Origin: Nocardia harenae NBRC 108248
GTDB taxonomy: Bacteria; Actinomycetota; Actinomycetes; Mycobacteriales; Mycobacteriaceae
Direction of reading: 5' to 3'
Assembly: GCF_001612885.1 (NCBI RefSeq)
Contig: NZ_BDBH01000005.1
Span: forward strand, 372,001-436,000
Length of the DNA: 64,000 nucleotides
The notes below the pieces were generated by a model. The model did no database searches. It saw only the letters and a program-made list of their open reading frames with translations, and was not told where the DNA came from. A program made the position numbers and the translations under genes. This document shows positions 61,484 to 64,000 of the stretch, in pieces (position 1 is the stretch's first letter; each line of letters starts with the position of its first letter).

Positions 61484-61729
61484 ATGAGCGAACAGGACCT
61501 CCTGGCCCGTATCCGTGAGCTGGTCGACCGGGAGCACGAGCTCCGGTCGCAGGCCGAGAACCGGGAGAGCGATCCGGAGACCGAGCGCCGCAAGCTCGCC
61601 GAGCTCGAGGTCACCCTCGACCAGTGCTGGGACCTGCTGCGGCAGCGCCGGGCCCGGCTGGACGCGGGCGAATCCCCGGACGACGCCGCGGTCAACTCGC
61701 CCGGCCAGGTCGAGAACTACCTCCAGTAG
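61484..61729 (+). CDS. DUF2630 small helical protein
   Basis: An 81-residue protein, MSEQDLLARIRELVDREHEL, with a long predicted coiled helix and RRKLAELEVTLDQCWDLLRQ, then NSPGQVENYLQ at the end. This matches the actinobacterial DUF2630 family, of unknown function. ATG 61484 is used (61475 possible). The next gene starts 2 bases after its stop. Confidence 0.87.
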   Translation: MSEQDLLARIRELVDREHELRSQAENRESDPETERRKLAELEVTLDQCWDLLRQRRARLDAGESPDDAAVNSPGQVENYLQ

Positions 61730-61731
61730 CC

Positions 61732-63159
61732 GTGACCGACGAATTCGACGTCATCGTGATCGGGGCCGGGCCGGCCGGCGAGAACGCCGCCGCCTACGCC
61801 ATCGCGGGCAGCGATCGCACCGCCGCGCTGGTCGAGCGCGAACTGGTCGGCGGCGAGTGCTCCTACTGGGCCTGCATTCCCAGCAAGGCGCTGCTCCGCC
61901 CCGGCCACGTGCTCGCCGCCGCCAGGGCCATGCCCGGCGTCACCGCCGACGGCCTCGACGTGGCCGCGGTGCTGGCCCGCCGCGACTCCTTCACGCACCG
62001 CGACGACCGCGGCCACGACGACTGCTCCCAGGTCGACTGGGCCGAGGACAACCGGATCACGGTGGTCCGCGGGCACGGGCGGCTCGCGGGCGAGCGCGCC
62101 GTCGAGGTGGAGGGCCGCACCCTGCGCGCCAGGCACGCCGTCGTGCTGGCCACCGGCACCACCGCCGCCGTCCCCGACGTGCCGGGCCTGCGCGCCGCGC
62201 TGCCCTGGACCTCGCGCGATGCCACCGCCGTCACCGAGATCCCCGGCCACATCGCCATCATCGGCGGCGGCGTGGTGGCCTGCGAGGCCGCGACCTGGCT
62301 GGCCGCGCTCGGCGCGCGGGTCACGCTGCTGGTGCGCGGGCGGGCGCTGCTCGCCGGTAACGAACCGTTCGCGGGCGAGCGGGTCGCGGCCGCGCTCACC
62401 GGCACCGGGCGGGTCGAGATCCGCTTCGGCGCGCAGCCCGAGCGGGTGCACCGGCCGGCGGCCGCCGACACCGGCGAGGGCCGGATCCACGGCGGCCCGG
62501 TCACGGTCGAGCTGGGTACCGGGACCGTCGAGGCCGACGAGATCCTGGTGGCGGCGGGCCGCGCCCCGCACACCGGCGACCTCGGGCTGGCGACCGTCGG
62601 GCTGGAGCCCGGCTACCTCGCGGTCGACGACCACCTCACCGTCGCCGGTGTGCCCGGCGAGTGGCTGTACGCGGTGGGCGATGTGAACCACCGGGTCGCG
62701 CTCACGCACATGGGCAAGTACCAGGCCAGGGTGGCGGGCGATGTGATCGCCGCCCGCGCGGAGCGCCGCCCGCTGGACAGCGCCCGCTACACCGCGCTCG
62801 CCGACCACGATCTCGCGCCGCAGGTGGTCTACACCGATCCGGAGGTGGCGGCGGTCGGGCTCACCGAGGCCGCGGCCAGGGAGCGCGGGCTCACCGTCTC
62901 CGCGGTCGAGCTGGATATCGCGGTGGCGGGTTCCGCGCTGGCCAGGGACGACTACGCCGGGCACGCCAAGCTGGTGATCGACGAGAGCACCGACACCCTG
63001 GTCGGCGCCACCTTCGTCGGCCCGGATGTCGGCGAGCAGCTGCACGCGGCGACCATCGCCGTGGTCGGCCGGGTACCGCTCGCGACGCTGTGGCACGCGG
63101 TCCCGGCGTTCCCCGCGGTCAGCGAGTTCTGGCTGCGGTTGCTGGAGGCGCGGCGGTAG
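61732..63159 (+). CDS. FAD/NAD(P)-dependent disulfide oxidoreductase-like protein
   Basis: A 475-residue flavoprotein of the lipoamide dehydrogenase/mercuric reductase group. FAD motif IVIGAGPAGENAA, then GGECSYWACIPSKAL with the redox pair Cys-x4-Cys, a second Rossmann motif IAIIGGGVVACEAATWLAAL, and YAVGDVNHRVALTHMGKYQA. The C-terminal catalytic loop reads WHAVPAFPAVSEFW instead of HPHPT-SE, so the partner's His-Glu dyad is altered. The substrate is unknown. GTG 61732 is used; it lies 2 bases after DUF2630. Confidence 0.87.
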   Translation: MTDEFDVIVIGAGPAGENAAAYAIAGSDRTAALVERELVGGECSYWACIPSKALLRPGHVLAAARAMPGVTADGLDVAAVLARRDSFTHRDDRGHDDCSQVDWAEDNRITVVRGHGRLAGERAVEVEGRTLRARHAVVLATGTTAAVPDVPGLRAALPWTSRDATAVTEIPGHIAIIGGGVVACEAATWLAALGARVTLLVRGRALLAGNEPFAGERVAAALTGTGRVEIRFGAQPERVHRPAAADTGEGRIHGGPVTVELGTGTVEADEILVAAGRAPHTGDLGLATVGLEPGYLAVDDHLTVAGVPGEWLYAVGDVNHRVALTHMGKYQARVAGDVIAARAERRPLDSARYTALADHDLAPQVVYTDPEVAAVGLTEAAARERGLTVSAVELDIAVAGSALARDDYAGHAKLVIDESTDTLVGATFVGPDVGEQLHAATIAVVGRVPLATLWHAVPAFPAVSEFWLRLLEARR

Positions 63160-63247
63160 CGCTGGCACTCGGTGCCGATGGGCTCAACGGTACCGCTGGT
63201 TCCGGTTACCCCTGTCGGCAAGCGCCCGCGCTGGATACCATCGGGGC

Positions 63248-64000
63248 ATGGTGGCAACGACAGACATCACGATCGCCGACGGAGTCGTCCGCGGTCGTCG
63301 CGGTCGTCGCGTACTGCGCTGGCGATCGATTCCGTACGCGGCCCCGCCCGTCGGCGACCAGCGCTTCCGCGCGCCGCAGCCGGTGCAGCCATGGTCCGGC
63401 GTCCGGGACGCGACCGAGTTCGGCAACGCGGCCATGCAGCACCGCGAGGGCGCTCGGATCGGCCCGCGCGGGTACCAGCCGACCAGCGAGGATTCGCTGA
63501 CACTCAATGTCACGGTGCCCGCGCGGGCGTCCGCGTCGCCGCGGCCGGTGCTGGTCTTCATCCACGGCGGCGGGTACCTCTTCGGCACCTCGGCGCTCGG
63601 GCTCTACTCCGGCGCCAGGCTGGCCCAGCGCGGCGACGCCATCGTGGTCTCGCTGAACTACCGGCTCGGCGTCTTCGGCTACGTGGACTTCGGCGAGTAC
63701 AGCAGCGCGAGCCGGGCCTACGAGAGCAATCTGGGGCTGCGCGACCAGGTGGCCGCGCTGCGCTGGGTGCGCGACAATATCGCCGCCTTCGGCGGCGACC
63801 CGGGCAATGTCACGATCTTCGGCGAATCCGCGGGCGCGCACGCCGTGCTCGCGCTGCTCGGCACTCCCGAGGCCGGTGGCCTCTTCCACCGCGCCATCTC
63901 GCAGAGCCCGCCCGCCGACTGGGCGATGACCGCCGAGGATGCCCGCACCTTCGCCCGCCGCTGCCTGGACGAGCTCGGCATCGCGCCGGAGGCCGCGAAC
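63248..64000 (+). CDS. Type B carboxylesterase, N-terminal part (C-terminus off the right edge)
   Basis: The first 251 residues of a type B carboxylesterase/para-nitrobenzyl esterase. IPYAAPPVGDQRFRAPQPV, the oxyanion loop FIHGGGYLFG and the nucleophile elbow FGESAGAHAVLALL are all present, with EDSLTLNV before them. The acid and histidine of the triad would lie beyond the window. The ATG at 63248 is the only good start. There are 88 bases to the preceding gene. Confidence 0.93.
   Translation, partial: MVATTDITIADGVVRGRRGRRVLRWRSIPYAAPPVGDQRFRAPQPVQPWSGVRDATEFGNAAMQHREGARIGPRGYQPTSEDSLTLNVTVPARASASPRPVLVFIHGGGYLFGTSALGLYSGARLAQRGDAIVVSLNYRLGVFGYVDFGEYSSASRAYESNLGLRDQVAALRWVRDNIAAFGGDPGNVTIFGESAGAHAVLALLGTPEAGGLFHRAISQSPPADWAMTAEDARTFARRCLDELGIAPEAAN

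Overview
The window is a gene-dense, very GC-rich chromosomal segment from a mycolic-acid actinobacterium (Mycobacteriales). Nocardia is the most likely genus; this is an inference from gene content, not a database match. Supporting signs are two MspA-type outer-membrane porins, a PimC-like mannosyltransferase, MprAB/PepD, SepX(GlpR)-Glp, PerM, a mycobacterial-type AroQ chorismate mutase and frequent GTG starts. Several blocks keep the order I recall for Mycobacterium tuberculosis: Rv1354c-Rv1356c (about 1.6-6.4 kb), Rv0981-Rv0996 (about 14-27 kb) and Rv0946c-Rv0957 (about 37-53.5 kb). I see no prophage, insertion sequence, CRISPR array or rRNA.

Layout. 0-8.5 kb: a truncated SDR oxidoreductase, a PimC-like glycosyltransferase, a GAF-GGDEF-EAL c-di-GMP enzyme, a ThiF-nitroreductase fusion (MoeY) overlapping an acyltransferase-like gene, two tandem GyrI-like proteins and a type 5 uracil-DNA glycosylase. 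8.5-14 kb: a repeat-rich single-pass membrane protein, a DHA2-type MFS exporter, a Tat-exported metallophosphoesterase and tRNA-Ala(CGC). 14-20.7 kb: SepX/GlpR, RimJ-like, Glp and GalU on the minus strand, then 5-formyl-THF cyclo-ligase, a CIRCE-controlled FmdB zinc-ribbon protein and a SAF-domain protein. 20.7-27.3 kb: two MspA porins, then MoaB2, PepD, MprB and MprA with two tandem-repeat MprA boxes. 27.5-33.2 kb: a conservon (NIT-domain kinase, roadblock, DUF742, small GTPase) extended by a degenerate MHYT-like membrane protein and a coiled-coil protein.

33.9-36.8 kb: a divergent zinc-starvation island. Cysteine-free L32, L31, L28, L33, S14 and S18 paralogues and a COG0523/Mrf-type protein flank an intergenic region with two Zur-box-like sites. 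37-45 kb: PurH, PurN, PerM with a long tyrosine/aspartate pentapeptide repeat, a Q/G/Y-rich DUF5336 membrane protein and SucD/SucC. 45.5-54.7 kb: an M23 peptidase coupled to a possible leader ORF, PcrA/UvrD1 helicase, chorismate mutase, GabD, Pgi, a small K+ channel and a uridine-kinase-like protein. 54.7-59.2 kb: a lipid module with AidB-like dehydrogenase, TetR regulator with a near-ideal operator, enoyl-CoA hydratase and WS/DGAT-like acyltransferase. 59.2-64 kb: a PNPOx-family protein divergent from a PdxR/MocR regulator, a DUF2630 protein, a flavin disulfide oxidoreductase and a carboxylesterase cut by the window end.

How it fits together: most of the window is envelope, division and stress physiology (MprAB-PepD, conservon, SepX-Glp, PerM, porins, M23 peptidase, Zur ribosome switch) interleaved with housekeeping metabolism. 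The least understood units are the MoeY/acyltransferase pair beside the c-di-GMP enzyme, the extended conservon and the repeat-bearing membrane proteins.
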